Shown here one piece after another: positions 27,568-36,830 of a stretch of DNA of 64,000 nt. The stretch covers positions 124,001 to 188,000 of the forward strand of contig CATQHF010000004.1 of the NCBI GenBank assembly GCA_958295865.1, written 5' to 3'. The notes under the pieces were generated by a model. It did no database searches, was not told the origin of the DNA, and was given only the letters and a program-made list of their open reading frames with translations. The first letter of the stretch is position 1. Each line of letters opens with the position of its first letter. This stretch comes from an uncultured Dehalococcoidia bacterium. GTDB taxonomy: Bacteria > Chloroflexota > Dehalococcoidia > Lucifugimonadales > JADFKI01. The position numbers were made by a program, and so were the translations under genes.

Positions 27568-29489
27568 AAATCTTATTAGGCGCGCGCCGCCTGCGCCCCG
27601 ACCGCCTCACACTGCTGACAGCCGCCATCTCCGTGCTGGGCGCGGCGCTCATCCTCGCGCGCGAAGCCACCTATGGCGTGGGGCTGTCGGCAGATTTCAT
27701 TACTTACATATCCACCGCCCGCAGCCTGCTGGCGGGCGATGGCTTCATACAGATTTACGACTGGGCATATCTGCACTGGCCGCCGCTGTATCCGATGCTG
27801 CTTGTCACAGCCGGCCTTGGGCAGTTCGACCCTTACGCCGTCGCCGGGCCCCTGAACGCCGCCGCCTTCGGACTGACCATATTCGTCGCCGGCCAATACC
27901 TGCGGCAGCGCATCCAACATCGCTTTCTGCTCGTCTGGGCTTGTCTCGCCATGATGCTGGCAATCCCCCTGATTTGGGTCGCGTCGCACGCCATATCGGA
28001 AGCGACCTTCATCCTGTTCGCAACGCTCGCCCTGATTGAAGCCTCCAAAGCCCTGAACGGCGATAGGCGCTCAGATCTGATTTGGGCGGCGGTGTTCACC
28101 TCCCTCGCAGTCCTCACCCGTTACCCCGGCGTTACCCTGATAGTAGCCGTCTTGCCCTTGCTGCTTTTCCAGCGCGGCGTCGTGCGATTGGAGAAGGCGA
28201 AGCGTGTAGGGCTGTACCTGCTGATTTCCGTGTTGCCGGTGGCTCTGTGGCTGCTGCGGAACTTCTTGACGCACGGCGCGCTGCATGGGCCTAGAAGCCC
28301 GTCCCCGAATGGCTTGTTCGAGATACTCGCCAAGTATTTCAGCGACATAGCCGGGTGGGTGTTCTTATATCTGCCCTTGACGGAAGCCAGAATTGCCGCC
28401 GCTGTACTGACAGGGATAGCGCTATTGGCGCTGGCGATATGGTGTGGCTACACATTCGTCCGCTTGCGCCGGAAGGACGGAGCGGATGAAGGCTGGCGCG
28501 AATGGCATCCGTTCCACCTGTTCGGCGGCTTTGCGCTGGTGTACTTTGTCTTCTTCGCTGCGGCGCAATGGCAAAGCGAATACGAGCCTCTGGGCGATAG
28601 GTATCTGTCCCCGATGTACATCCCATTGCTGTTCGCGGCGGTGTTCGCGCTGGACAAGCTCCTGCTATACGAGCGCGGCAGGAACCTGCTTGGAAGCGGC
28701 GGCAGGTTGCCGATAGTCAGAGCAGACGCATCGGGGAAGCGGAAGCGCCCAAGCCTGCTGACCGTTATGCTGCTGATAGCGCTTTCCCTATGGCTGGCTG
28801 TCGGCGTGGCGTTGAATGTGCGTGACATCAGGTTGGCGAATGAGCAGGGCATGGGGATGACCGGCCCTCAATGGACTAACTCCGAAGCGCTGCGATACAT
28901 CAGGGAAGCGTCGGTTAGCGGCGACATATTCACCAATTCGTCTGCCACATACATGTACGCATACACCTACGATGCCAAGTATCATCCCCTTACCGCTAAA
29001 CTGAGTACGATAAGAAGAGATATTGAAAATGCCGCGCCCGGCGCCTATATCGCCTGGATAGGTTCGCAGAACCCCCACTACATCGCCGTTCTGACGGAAC
29101 TGCTGGGACTAGAGCCGGTTGCGGAGTTGTCGGACGGTTCCATATATCTTGTAACTCACGGCGACCCCGGCACTCGCGCCGATGCTTTTTTCACCAGCAG
29201 CGTCGTTCCGATAGTGGGCGAGCCGTTTGGCGTGAAATTATCGGACAGAGTCAAAAGAACGGGTATCTCGGATAGGGAACGATGGCAGTGGGAGGTAGGC
29301 GGCGACGCCGAAGGCTGGACGGCGCTTGCTCCCAACCGGAAATCTAGCTACGAATACACCCCCGCCGCCGCAGATGTTGGCAAGCGTCTGCGCGCGTATG
29401 TTCACTACATCGACAGCGACGGCAATCGAGTCAAAGCGATTACCGAACCATCCGAGCCTGTACTGAGGGCGGAAACCCGCTCGCAGTGA
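27558..29489 (+). CDS. multi-spanning glycosyltransferase (GT39/ArnT-like) with C-terminal Ig-like tail
   Basis: This is a 643-aa membrane protein. The first 450 residues hold about eleven hydrophobic segments, with the acidic first loop typical of lipid-phosphate-sugar glycosyltransferases (LSADFITYISTARSLLAGDG, about 47-66) and HWPPLYPMLL. A soluble part of about 170 residues follows. Its last 65 residues (WTALAPNRKSSYEYTPAAAD, then VGKRLRAYVHYIDSDG) resemble Ig-like surface-protein modules. It would transfer a sugar from a polyprenyl carrier outside the membrane. The target is unknown. Confidence 0.75.
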   Translation: MAKEILLGARRLRPDRLTLLTAAISVLGAALILAREATYGVGLSADFITYISTARSLLAGDGFIQIYDWAYLHWPPLYPMLLVTAGLGQFDPYAVAGPLNAAAFGLTIFVAGQYLRQRIQHRFLLVWACLAMMLAIPLIWVASHAISEATFILFATLALIEASKALNGDRRSDLIWAAVFTSLAVLTRYPGVTLIVAVLPLLLFQRGVVRLEKAKRVGLYLLISVLPVALWLLRNFLTHGALHGPRSPSPNGLFEILAKYFSDIAGWVFLYLPLTEARIAAAVLTGIALLALAIWCGYTFVRLRRKDGADEGWREWHPFHLFGGFALVYFVFFAAAQWQSEYEPLGDRYLSPMYIPLLFAAVFALDKLLLYERGRNLLGSGGRLPIVRADASGKRKRPSLLTVMLLIALSLWLAVGVALNVRDIRLANEQGMGMTGPQWTNSEALRYIREASVSGDIFTNSSATYMYAYTYDAKYHPLTAKLSTIRRDIENAAPGAYIAWIGSQNPHYIAVLTELLGLEPVAELSDGSIYLVTHGDPGTRADAFFTSSVVPIVGEPFGVKLSDRVKRTGISDRERWQWEVGGDAEGWTALAPNRKSSYEYTPAAADVGKRLRAYVHYIDSDGNRVKAITEPSEPVLRAETRSQ

Positions 29490-29521
29490 AGGGCTTATAG
29501 ACCCGTTAGGCGCGGTCAGGC

Positions 29522-29707
29522 TAGGTTCTGCTGACAATTCGACTTTTCATCTCGTCATTCCTGCCCACACTCACCCGTCATTCTTGCCCATTCACCCGTC
29601 ATTCCTGCGAAAGCAGGAATCCAGCGCTTTGAGATAGCCTAAAATATGCGAAAGCGCCTACATCGCCTACATTCTGAGGTTCAGGCTTCCCGTTTTCACG
29701 GGAATGA
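29522..29707. repeat. dispersed intergenic repeat, copy B
   Basis: This is the second copy of the composite repeat at 264-422, with the same order of segments (TAGGTTCTGC, TTCATCTCGTCATTCCTGC, AGCCTAAAATATGCGAAAGC, then a reversed CCCGTTTTCACGGGAATGAC). It carries a small duplication of CATTCCTGC/CACCCGTCATTC. The gap 29490-29864 contains nothing else except the start of the promoter-leader cassette at its end. Confidence 0.75.
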
Positions 29708-29810
29708 CGCAAATGTCCACACAATCTAATATGGATGGAACAGGATGAAGCAGAGGCTAATGGCATATAGGCGCGGAGCGCCGCCATCCGCCCGCTCATA
29801 GCCCCGCCTC

Positions 29811-29874
29811 TTGTGATATATTCTTGGGCGTGGCAATCAACCCGTATTGTGAGCAAGGGCAAGCATGGCAAAAG
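29811..29874 (+). promoter_or_regulatory. promoter-leader cassette, copy 2
   Basis: Extended -10 (TGATATATT, -10 box at 29817-29822), leader and start codon context are nearly identical to 27504-27567, including the first ten coding bases. No strong Shine-Dalgarno is present in either copy. Confidence 0.7.
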
Positions 29875-31058
29875 GACTATTATCCGGCGTGCGCGCGCTG
29901 GAACTTGGCGAGGGCGTATCCGCGCCCTACTGCGGCAAGATTTTGGCGAACCTCGGCGCTGAGGTCATCAAGGTGGAGCCGCCGCGCGGCGACATCGCGC
30001 GCCGCATGGGACCCTTCCCCGACGACGCGCCGCACTCCGAAAAAAGCGGCATCTTCCTCGCGCTGAACGCCAACAAGTACGGCGTTACGCTGGATGTCGC
30101 CGTGAAAGAGGACGCCGCCGCCTTCCGCCGTCTGGCTCAGTCTACCGACATCATCATCGAGAGCATGCCGACGGGCTGGCTCGACGCGCGGGAACTCGGC
30201 TATGCCGCCATCGCGCAAGACAACCCCGCGCTCATCATGACTTCGCTGTCCCCATTCGGCGCTTGGGGACCATACGCGGGCTACCGCGCAACCGACCTTA
30301 CGCTGTTCCACATGGGCGGGCAGTCGCACAGCCTATTGGGCCCCGTCGCCGACCCCGACAGCGAGCCGCCCATACGCGCCGGCGGTCATCAAGCCGAACT
30401 CGTCGCGGGCATGTCCGCCGCGACCGCAACGCTTATGGCGCTCTTTCGCAGGCGCATCAGCGGCATCGGCGCGCATGTGGAAGCGTCGGCGTATGAGGCA
30501 ATGGCGACGCAACTCATCAGCGCGCTCGCCGGCTGTGCCTTCGACATACCACCGCCCTCGCGCTCCCTCGCCGATACGCAGGCGGCTGCCACCGGCGGCG
30601 TCGTGTCCGCCGTCGGCGGCATATTGCCATGCAACGACGGCTATGTCGCCATATCGCCGCGCGAGGATGCTCAGTGGGCGCGCTGGATAGAGCTTATGGG
30701 ACGCCCGGAATGGGCGAGCGATGAGCGCTTCATCACGCGCGAGGGCAGGGAGCGCAACTTTTCGGCTTTGTGGGAACTGGTGGGAAGTTGGACGCGGCAA
30801 CGCTCCAAGCACGACATCGCCCGGATGGGGCAGCAGCGGCGCATACCCTGCTTCCCGGTCAACACCGTCCGCGATCTGTTCAACGACCTGCACCTGAAAG
30901 AGCGCGGCTTCTTCACGGAAATAACGCATCCGCTTGCAGGCGCGCTCCGCTACCCCGGCGTGCCATACCGCTTCTCGAACGCTACGCTGCCTCTTGCGGA
31001 ACGCCCCGCGCCGCTGCTGGGTCAGCACAACCATATCTACCTGAGCGAGGACGATTGA
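29865..31058 (+). CDS. CaiB/BaiF-type CoA-transferase, first of pair
   Basis: This is a 397-aa class III CoA-transferase. The N-terminal GVRALELGEGVSAPYCGKIL, then NLGAEVIKVEPPRGD, is the CoA-binding start, and the C-terminus ends with the family pattern APLLGQHN. In the usual catalytic-aspartate position (iaDlvaG pattern) this protein reads HQAELVAGMSAA, so Asp appears replaced by Glu by my alignment by eye. It starts behind the shared leader cassette. Two bases separate it from the second CoA-transferase gene, an obvious operon. Confidence 0.85.
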   Translation: MAKGLLSGVRALELGEGVSAPYCGKILANLGAEVIKVEPPRGDIARRMGPFPDDAPHSEKSGIFLALNANKYGVTLDVAVKEDAAAFRRLAQSTDIIIESMPTGWLDARELGYAAIAQDNPALIMTSLSPFGAWGPYAGYRATDLTLFHMGGQSHSLLGPVADPDSEPPIRAGGHQAELVAGMSAATATLMALFRRRISGIGAHVEASAYEAMATQLISALAGCAFDIPPPSRSLADTQAAATGGVVSAVGGILPCNDGYVAISPREDAQWARWIELMGRPEWASDERFITREGRERNFSALWELVGSWTRQRSKHDIARMGQQRRIPCFPVNTVRDLFNDLHLKERGFFTEITHPLAGALRYPGVPYRFSNATLPLAERPAPLLGQHNHIYLSEDD

Positions 31059-31060
31059 GC

Positions 31061-32245
31061 ATGAGCGCGAAATCGGAAGGACTGCCCCTAGAGGGTGTAC
31101 GAGTTCTCGACCTCAGCTGGATTATCGCCGGCCCCACCGCCACGCGCTTTCTCGCCATGATGGGCGCGGAAGTCATCAAGGTGGGCAGCGCGCGCCGCCC
31201 CGATCCATCCACGCGCGGCGCTCCATTTCAGGCATACAACCAGTCCAAGCTCTACGCCGCCCTGAACATATCCCGGCCCGAAGGGTTGGCGCTTGCGAGG
31301 CGGCTCGCGTCGGTGTCCGATATAGTCATCGAAAACTTTGCGGCAGGCGTCATCGAGCGGCTTGGACTTGGCTACGACACGCTCCGACAGGCAAAGCCCG
31401 ACATCATCATGCTCTCATCGTCCGGCACGGGACACTCCGGCCCCGACAAGGACTATGTAGCCTACGGCAGCCTGCTGCAATACTACACCGGCTGGAACTC
31501 CATATCCGGCTACTCGAACTCCGAGCCAATCAAGGGCGGGCTGTGGGCCGACCCATGGGTCGGCATGGAGCTTACGATGGTTGCCGCCGCCGCGCTCAAT
31601 CACCGCGCCGTCACCGGCGAAGGCAACTATGTGGACTTCTCTATGGCTGAGGCGCTCACGGCAAGCATTCCCGAGGCGCTGCTGGATTACCAGATGAACG
31701 ACCGCGTGCCTGAGCCGATGGGCAACGCCGACAATCAACACGCGCCCCACGGCGTCTATCGCTGCAAGGGCAGCGACCGCTGGCTTGCCATCGCCGTTAC
31801 CGACGGCGACGAGTGGCGCGCGCTATGCGGCGTCATCGGCAGGCAAGACCTAGCGGCAGACGACGCCCTCGCCGACGCGCAAGGACGGCGCGGGCAACAG
31901 CGCATGATTGACGCCGCCATATCCGCTTGGACGCTGGAGCGCGACGACTACGAAGCGGCGCGCATCCTTCAAGACGCGGGCATCGCCGCCGCGCCATACC
32001 TAAGTCCGCAGCGCGTATTCACCGATCCGCAGCTGCGTGAGGGCGGCTTCTTCACCACGCTGACCGCAAGCGACGGCAAACCGCACGACCTGCCAGCTCT
32101 AGGCTGGCGCTTCGCCGGAGGCCCCGCCCCGTACATCACCGCCGCCCCCGTGCTTGGACAGCACAACGACTATGTGTACAAGCGCCTTCTAGGACTTGCG
32201 GACGAGGAAGTAGCGCAGCTCATCGACGACCAAATCATCTACTAG
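31061..32245 (+). CDS. CaiB/BaiF-type CoA-transferase, second of pair
   Basis: The 394-aa product begins with GVRVLDLSWIIAGPTATRFL, then AMMGAEVIKVGSARRPD. The catalytic-aspartate segment reads GGLWADPWVGMELTMVAAAA, with Asp retained. It ends near APVLGQHNDYV. The start ATG is 2 bases after the previous stop. The open frame extends to 30770 but lies inside the preceding gene. With its partner it may form a heteromeric transferase in which only one subunit is catalytic. The crotonase-fold gene 36 bases downstream is likely in the same pathway. Confidence 0.88.
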   Translation: MSAKSEGLPLEGVRVLDLSWIIAGPTATRFLAMMGAEVIKVGSARRPDPSTRGAPFQAYNQSKLYAALNISRPEGLALARRLASVSDIVIENFAAGVIERLGLGYDTLRQAKPDIIMLSSSGTGHSGPDKDYVAYGSLLQYYTGWNSISGYSNSEPIKGGLWADPWVGMELTMVAAAALNHRAVTGEGNYVDFSMAEALTASIPEALLDYQMNDRVPEPMGNADNQHAPHGVYRCKGSDRWLAIAVTDGDEWRALCGVIGRQDLAADDALADAQGRRGQQRMIDAAISAWTLERDDYEAARILQDAGIAAAPYLSPQRVFTDPQLREGGFFTTLTASDGKPHDLPALGWRFAGGPAPYITAAPVLGQHNDYVYKRLLGLADEEVAQLIDDQIIY

Positions 32246-32280
32246 ACCCGTCCATGGATGTAACCAAGTGAGGTAAGAGA

Positions 32281-33201
32281 ATGTCGGTTCAGTACGAGAA
32301 GCAAGGCAGTATCGCCTATGTAACCATAGACAACCCGCAGAAGGCGAACATCCTAGACCGCCAGACTTCGGACGAGATTTCGGAGGTCTGGAAGGAGATT
32401 TGGGACGATTGGGATGTGCGCGTCACCATACTGACAGGCAAGGGCGACCGCCACTTTTGCGCGGGACACAACCTCGCCACGCGCCCCGACATCACGCCCG
32501 AAGAGCGCGAGCGCATCCGCTCCGAAGCCATCTTCTGGCCGCCATCCGGCACCGTGAACGGCGCGGCGCGAATTGGCGCGGACGGGCGGCTCGGCGACCA
32601 CTACCCGCAAATATGGAAGCCCGTCATCGGCGCAATCAACGGCTGGGCGGCGGGCGCGGGCTTCTACCTCATGCTCACCTCCACCGACATACGCATCGCC
32701 AGCGCGGAGAACGCCCGCTTCAAGTTCGCGCTGCTCAGCCAAGGGTGGGTCGGCAACGGACCCGGCGCGACCTACCTGATGAAGCAGATTGCTTATGCCG
32801 ATGTCATGCGAATCCTGCTCACCGACGAGCCGTTCGACGCGCAAGAAGCGCTGCGGATCAACCTCATCAACGAGGTCGTCCCGCACGACTCGCTGATGAC
32901 GCGCGCCGAGGAGATAGCCAATCACATCGCCGCCCTGCCGCCGCTCGCCGTGCGCATGATGAAGGAATTCGTGATAAGATTTCGGGACACGCCGGTAACA
33001 GAAGCCTGGCGCGTGCAGACGCTCATGAACACCCTGCTCACCCAGCTCAGCGCCGACGGCGACGAGGGCAGGCAAGCGTTCTTGGAGAAGCGCGCCCCCG
33101 ACTTCACCGGCAGCATACGGCAGAAAGGCGAGCCATACCCCGAAGTCGACGAGCAACAGCGCGCCCGCCTAGACGAAGTGCGCCGCGAACTCCTCGGCTG
33201 A
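32281..33201 (+). CDS. crotonase-fold (enoyl-CoA hydratase/isomerase family) protein
   Basis: This is a 306-aa crotonase-fold enzyme. The oxyanion-hole segments are HFCAGHNLAT (near residue 60) and INGWAAGAGFYLMLTSTDIR (near 120-139). The usual two catalytic glutamates of hydratases are not seen: the cEL position is FYL and the PEi position is ALLSQG. The product may thus use another crotonase-type reaction (isomerase, hydrolase or decarboxylase). A long C-terminal helix region follows. It is the third gene of the CoA operon. Confidence 0.8.
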   Translation: MSVQYEKQGSIAYVTIDNPQKANILDRQTSDEISEVWKEIWDDWDVRVTILTGKGDRHFCAGHNLATRPDITPEERERIRSEAIFWPPSGTVNGAARIGADGRLGDHYPQIWKPVIGAINGWAAGAGFYLMLTSTDIRIASAENARFKFALLSQGWVGNGPGATYLMKQIAYADVMRILLTDEPFDAQEALRINLINEVVPHDSLMTRAEEIANHIAALPPLAVRMMKEFVIRFRDTPVTEAWRVQTLMNTLLTQLSADGDEGRQAFLEKRAPDFTGSIRQKGEPYPEVDEQQRARLDEVRRELLG

Positions 33202-33263
33202 TACCAAGATAATCTTGATGTATATCCCGAAAGATAGTTGAGCTAAAGGCGATACTTGACAAG

Positions 33264-34229
33264 ATGAAAGACTTCGCTCGCGGCAAGCGGGCGCAATTGG
33301 GCATAATGTTCGTACTCGGCATTTTCGCAATGCTGCTTTCGTTAGTCGTCGTTGCGACGACGGTGATGGCGCAGACTGACGATGCCACCCTTGCGGTTGG
33401 AAGAAGCCTTACCATTGGCGACATCACCGTTGAACTATCAGAGATTACGAAGACTTCTGACGGGCTTGATATACGGCACTCTTACCGAACCGCCCGTTCC
33501 GATACGGACGCTTACCTTATTGGAGTGCCTGAAATAAGGGCCGGTGAAACTTGGGTTGGCGCGAGAAAAGGCGTCAGAGCCGGCGACAATAGCCTCACTA
33601 CCAACATTCCCTGGAGATCCGAAGTTCCCGGTTACGGTGAGGTCGCAAGCGTAAATCTGGGTTCATTCGTGGTATCCACGCCTGATATATCCGGCAGCGC
33701 GCAAATCGCGCTTGGCGCGGATTACGCCTCTGATATTGTCACCGAGGATCTGTCTGTCGAAATACCCCTTAATGCAGACCTGCGGATGGGCAGCAGCCAC
33801 TATCGCATAACCAAGATGACACTGACTCGTAGCCCTGATGCAGCCGATTTCCGCGACTTCCGACTCACCATAACGCCTGTGAACGAAGCGGCAGACAAAA
33901 CGGAACTGGCGGCAGGTGGGCCGGCTGTCGTCACCCTTACCGACAACAATGGCAATGCGTATGCTTGGCTTGGCGCTCGCACACGCTGGGACAATTCCCC
34001 AACTAGCAGAACTATCGAATGGCAGCAACTCACATTTGAAGGCTTGCCCCCAAGCGCGACCTCCGCATTGACGCTGAACATTCGAGGCGGCGGCGATGTC
34101 GTAGGCCCATTCGTCTTTGAGAGCGTTCGCTTGGTGTCCGAAGATATTGAGCAGACTGAATCAGCCACTCCCGTTATTCCCGGCGGCTCGAGCGGCCCCC
34201 AAGGGCATCAAGGCAGCGTGAACGATTGA
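33264..34229 (+). CDS. exported protein of unknown function
   Basis: The 321-aa product has a basic N-terminus and one hydrophobic segment (IMFVLGIFAMLLSLVVVATT), followed by a likely signal-peptidase site after VMA (about residue 36). The mature part is beta-rich, with two similar halves of Asp/Ser/Thr-rich strands (SLTIGDITVELSEITK, then SHYRITKMTLTRS), and a low-complexity end (PVIPGGSSGPQGHQGS). It is probably secreted or anchored. No family recognised. Confidence 0.6.
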   Translation: MKDFARGKRAQLGIMFVLGIFAMLLSLVVVATTVMAQTDDATLAVGRSLTIGDITVELSEITKTSDGLDIRHSYRTARSDTDAYLIGVPEIRAGETWVGARKGVRAGDNSLTTNIPWRSEVPGYGEVASVNLGSFVVSTPDISGSAQIALGADYASDIVTEDLSVEIPLNADLRMGSSHYRITKMTLTRSPDAADFRDFRLTITPVNEAADKTELAAGGPAVVTLTDNNGNAYAWLGARTRWDNSPTSRTIEWQQLTFEGLPPSATSALTLNIRGGGDVVGPFVFESVRLVSEDIEQTESATPVIPGGSSGPQGHQGSVND

Positions 34230-34254
34230 TGCGTCCTCTATCCTGCTAACCCGT

Positions 34255-35541
34255 TTGAGCGTCCAAGTGCATTCCCAGACAGGCGTCGCGCCTTTGCGAA
34301 GCAGGCTGATAACTGCGATAGCGGTTGTATTATGCGCTCTATGTCTGGCGGCTATTGCGTGCGGCGCTCAGCCGACGCACGACGAACTCGTCCAATCCAC
34401 GCCGCTGCCCTCCCCCTCTGACACTTGGTTGTCGAGCGCGCTCCGCTCCGTTCCTCAAGATTATGGGGACACATACCTTTGGTTCGTCAATCTGCGGGCA
34501 GCGCGCATGGCAGCCGACGCGACAGACTTCAAAGGGTTGGAGACTCTTCATGAACGCGGCATATCCGCTTGGCCCTGGACTTACGACTCTGTGTACGCAG
34601 AAATACCGGGAAGAGATTATGTGAACAGAATATATGACGCAACGGGCCTCGACCTCTTGGGACTCGACTACGCACTCTGGGCAGGTAAAATCTGGGTGGG
34701 CGATAGTGGACTGCATTTGACTATCATCAAGGGCGGCTTCGGCGATGATGTGAGCGCAAGGCTTGAACGCCTGGGCTATCAGTCGGATACTTACGACGGC
34801 ATCACTTGGTTCTATGCGTGGTCCGAATACTCTTTCACCGGGCGGGCAATAAGTGAGCATCCTTTCGGAATTGCCGCTGCTAGGCTGAACGCCATAGCGC
34901 GCGTGGACGACAAGCTGCTCATCCGCAAGTTCCCCCGCAACATGGAGCGCCAGATAGATGTTCACCGAGGCAGGCTGCCAAGCCTGTGGGACAATAAGCC
35001 ATACAGGGAATTGGCGCAGGCTGTGGGCGATGAACTACTGACAGGGGCGTTTGTAACACCCGCGAATGTCCGCGCGCGATGGGCGGAACAGAACTACTCG
35101 CAGACTGTCGGCATTGCGGGATACGCTCCGGAAGCAGGCGATTGGGGGACTTTAGACGCCTACTCAGTCGCCGTTGTTGGATACCGTGTGCATAATGGGC
35201 AGGAAGAAACGATGATCGCGCTGCACTACGCCGACCCTGACGCCGCCGCCCGCAACGCCGCCGAACTCGAACTACGCTGGAACACCGCGCAGCTCCATAT
35301 CTATGTGAATCCGGGTTTCGATAGAGAAGAGACGCTTCACTACCCGTCCCTCACGACATTCTGCGCGCCATTGGAGACAAGAGCCTTGAAGTATGCGGAT
35401 TTTTCCATACTCACGGCAACTTGCCTTGCGTCTGACCTCAACGACTACGGCAGCGGAATGAGCGGACGGAACTTGTGGCTGTCCCTGCTCAGAAATCACA
35501 CGCTGCACTTCCTCATACCCGACATAGAGGCGGCTATGTAG
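34255..35541 (+). CDS. putative lipoprotein of unknown function
   Basis: The 428-aa frame starts at TTG 34255 (GTG 34267 is an alternative). A hydrophobic signal segment is followed by LAAIACGAQ, a plausible lipobox with Cys near residue 37, and a Ser/Pro-rich linker. The remaining 380 residues look globular and exported, with several Trp/Tyr-rich segments (WTYDSVYAEIPGRDYVNRIY). A short sequence after it (35588-35740) is an enoyl-CoA hydratase gene remnant. Two adjacent exported genes suggest a common surface role. Confidence 0.5.
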   Translation: MSVQVHSQTGVAPLRSRLITAIAVVLCALCLAAIACGAQPTHDELVQSTPLPSPSDTWLSSALRSVPQDYGDTYLWFVNLRAARMAADATDFKGLETLHERGISAWPWTYDSVYAEIPGRDYVNRIYDATGLDLLGLDYALWAGKIWVGDSGLHLTIIKGGFGDDVSARLERLGYQSDTYDGITWFYAWSEYSFTGRAISEHPFGIAAARLNAIARVDDKLLIRKFPRNMERQIDVHRGRLPSLWDNKPYRELAQAVGDELLTGAFVTPANVRARWAEQNYSQTVGIAGYAPEAGDWGTLDAYSVAVVGYRVHNGQEETMIALHYADPDAAARNAAELELRWNTAQLHIYVNPGFDREETLHYPSLTTFCAPLETRALKYADFSILTATCLASDLNDYGSGMSGRNLWLSLLRNHTLHFLIPDIEAAM

Positions 35542-35587
35542 GAAGCGCCCCTCCGCGTCGTCCGCGTTCTCAGTTGAAGCATATTGC

Positions 35588-35740
35588 GAACCGCATATCG
35601 CGGGCTTGCCGCCGCTCGCCACGCGCATGATGAAGGAATTCGTGATAAGATTTCGGGACACGCCGATAGCGGAAGCCCGGCGCGCGCAGACGCTCATGAA
35701 CACCCTGCGCGCCCGATTCAGGCCGACGGCGACGAGGGCA
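35588..35740 (+). pseudogene. remnant of a crotonase-family gene 3' end
   Basis: About 150 bases here closely match the 3' part of the crotonase gene at about 32923-33070: MMKEFVIRFRDTP, then QTLMNTL, with a few base changes and no intact reading frame. No 5' part of the gene is present. This is a fragment of a duplicated or recombined copy lying between the lipoprotein gene and the ketopantoate-reductase-like gene. Confidence 0.8.
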
Positions 35741-35790
35741 ACACCCCACTAACCACTGAAAACTGATTACCGATAATTTGGAGGACAAAA

Positions 35791-36822
35791 ATGTTTGAAA
35801 GACTCGCAATCGTAGGCACGGGAGCGATAGGCAGCGTCATCGGCGGCTACCTGTCGAGGGCAGGGCGCGACATCACGCTGATAGACACTTGGGCAGCGCA
35901 TGTGGACGCGATGAACGCCGACGGGCTGCATGTCAGCGCAGAGAACGGCGAATTCACCACGCCGGTCAACGCCATGCACCTCGGCGACGCCAACAGCGTG
36001 GGGGAGCCGTTCGACGCCATATTCCTAGCCGTCAAGTCTTACGATACCGTCTGGGCGACGCACTTTGCGCTGCGCTACCTCAAGCCGACCGGCATCATAA
36101 TCTCGGCGCAGAACGGCATCAACGACGAGGTGATAGCGTCTATCGTCGGCTTCTCGCGCGAGATCGCCTGCGTCATAACGCTGGGCGCGGGGCTGTACGA
36201 GCCGGCGCGGGCAATCCACACCGGCGACCCGCAGAAGCTGTCGTTCACGCTCGGCGAACTGAACGGCTTGCCCACTGATCGCGTGCATGCGCTCGCCGAT
36301 GTGATGAACGACATCGGCCCCACGAAGGTCAGCCGCAACATCTGGGGCGAGCGCTGGGCGAAGCTCGCCGTCAACAGCATGGCAAACCCCATCGCCGCAT
36401 CCACCGGGCTGGGTTCCGCCGCCGTCAGAGGCACGCCCGGCGTCAACGATGTGTCCATCAACATAGCGGCAGAGGTCGTCAGAGTAGCGCAGGCGCTTGG
36501 CATACAGGTCGAGCCAATCAGCGGCATACCCGCCGCCGACTACCTGCCGACGGACAGCGCGGAGGCGATGGAAGATGTGAAGTCACGCCTCGCCGAGGGC
36601 GCAAGCAATCTGGGCGCGGGGCGTCCGTCGATGCTTCAGGATGTGATGAAGGGGCGCAAGACCGAGATAGACTTCCTCAACGGCTATGTAGCGGCGCGCG
36701 GCAACATCGTTGGCGTGAATACGCCCTTCTGCGACGGCATCGTGGACATCGTGCGCCGAGTCGAGCGCGGCGAAATATCCCCCGCCGAAGCCAACATCCA
36801 GCCCCTCCAAGCGATGGTGTAG
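35791..36822 (+). CDS. ketopantoate reductase family (PanE-like) oxidoreductase
   Basis: The 343-aa protein has an NAD(P) site, IVGTGAIGSVIGGYLSRAG, at residues about 5-23. LAVKSYDT and VISAQNGINDE-like segments (IIISAQNGINDEVIA near 104) follow, then NIWGERWAKLAVNSMANPI with the family lysine, and a C-terminal helical domain (MLQDVMKGRKTEIDFLNGYV). PanE reduces 2-dehydropantoate to pantoate, but the family includes other substrates; no other pantothenate gene is nearby. GGAGG stands at 35780-35784. Confidence 0.75.
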   Translation: MFERLAIVGTGAIGSVIGGYLSRAGRDITLIDTWAAHVDAMNADGLHVSAENGEFTTPVNAMHLGDANSVGEPFDAIFLAVKSYDTVWATHFALRYLKPTGIIISAQNGINDEVIASIVGFSREIACVITLGAGLYEPARAIHTGDPQKLSFTLGELNGLPTDRVHALADVMNDIGPTKVSRNIWGERWAKLAVNSMANPIAASTGLGSAAVRGTPGVNDVSINIAAEVVRVAQALGIQVEPISGIPAADYLPTDSAEAMEDVKSRLAEGASNLGAGRPSMLQDVMKGRKTEIDFLNGYVAARGNIVGVNTPFCDGIVDIVRRVERGEISPAEANIQPLQAMV

Positions 36823-36830
36823 GCACAAAA

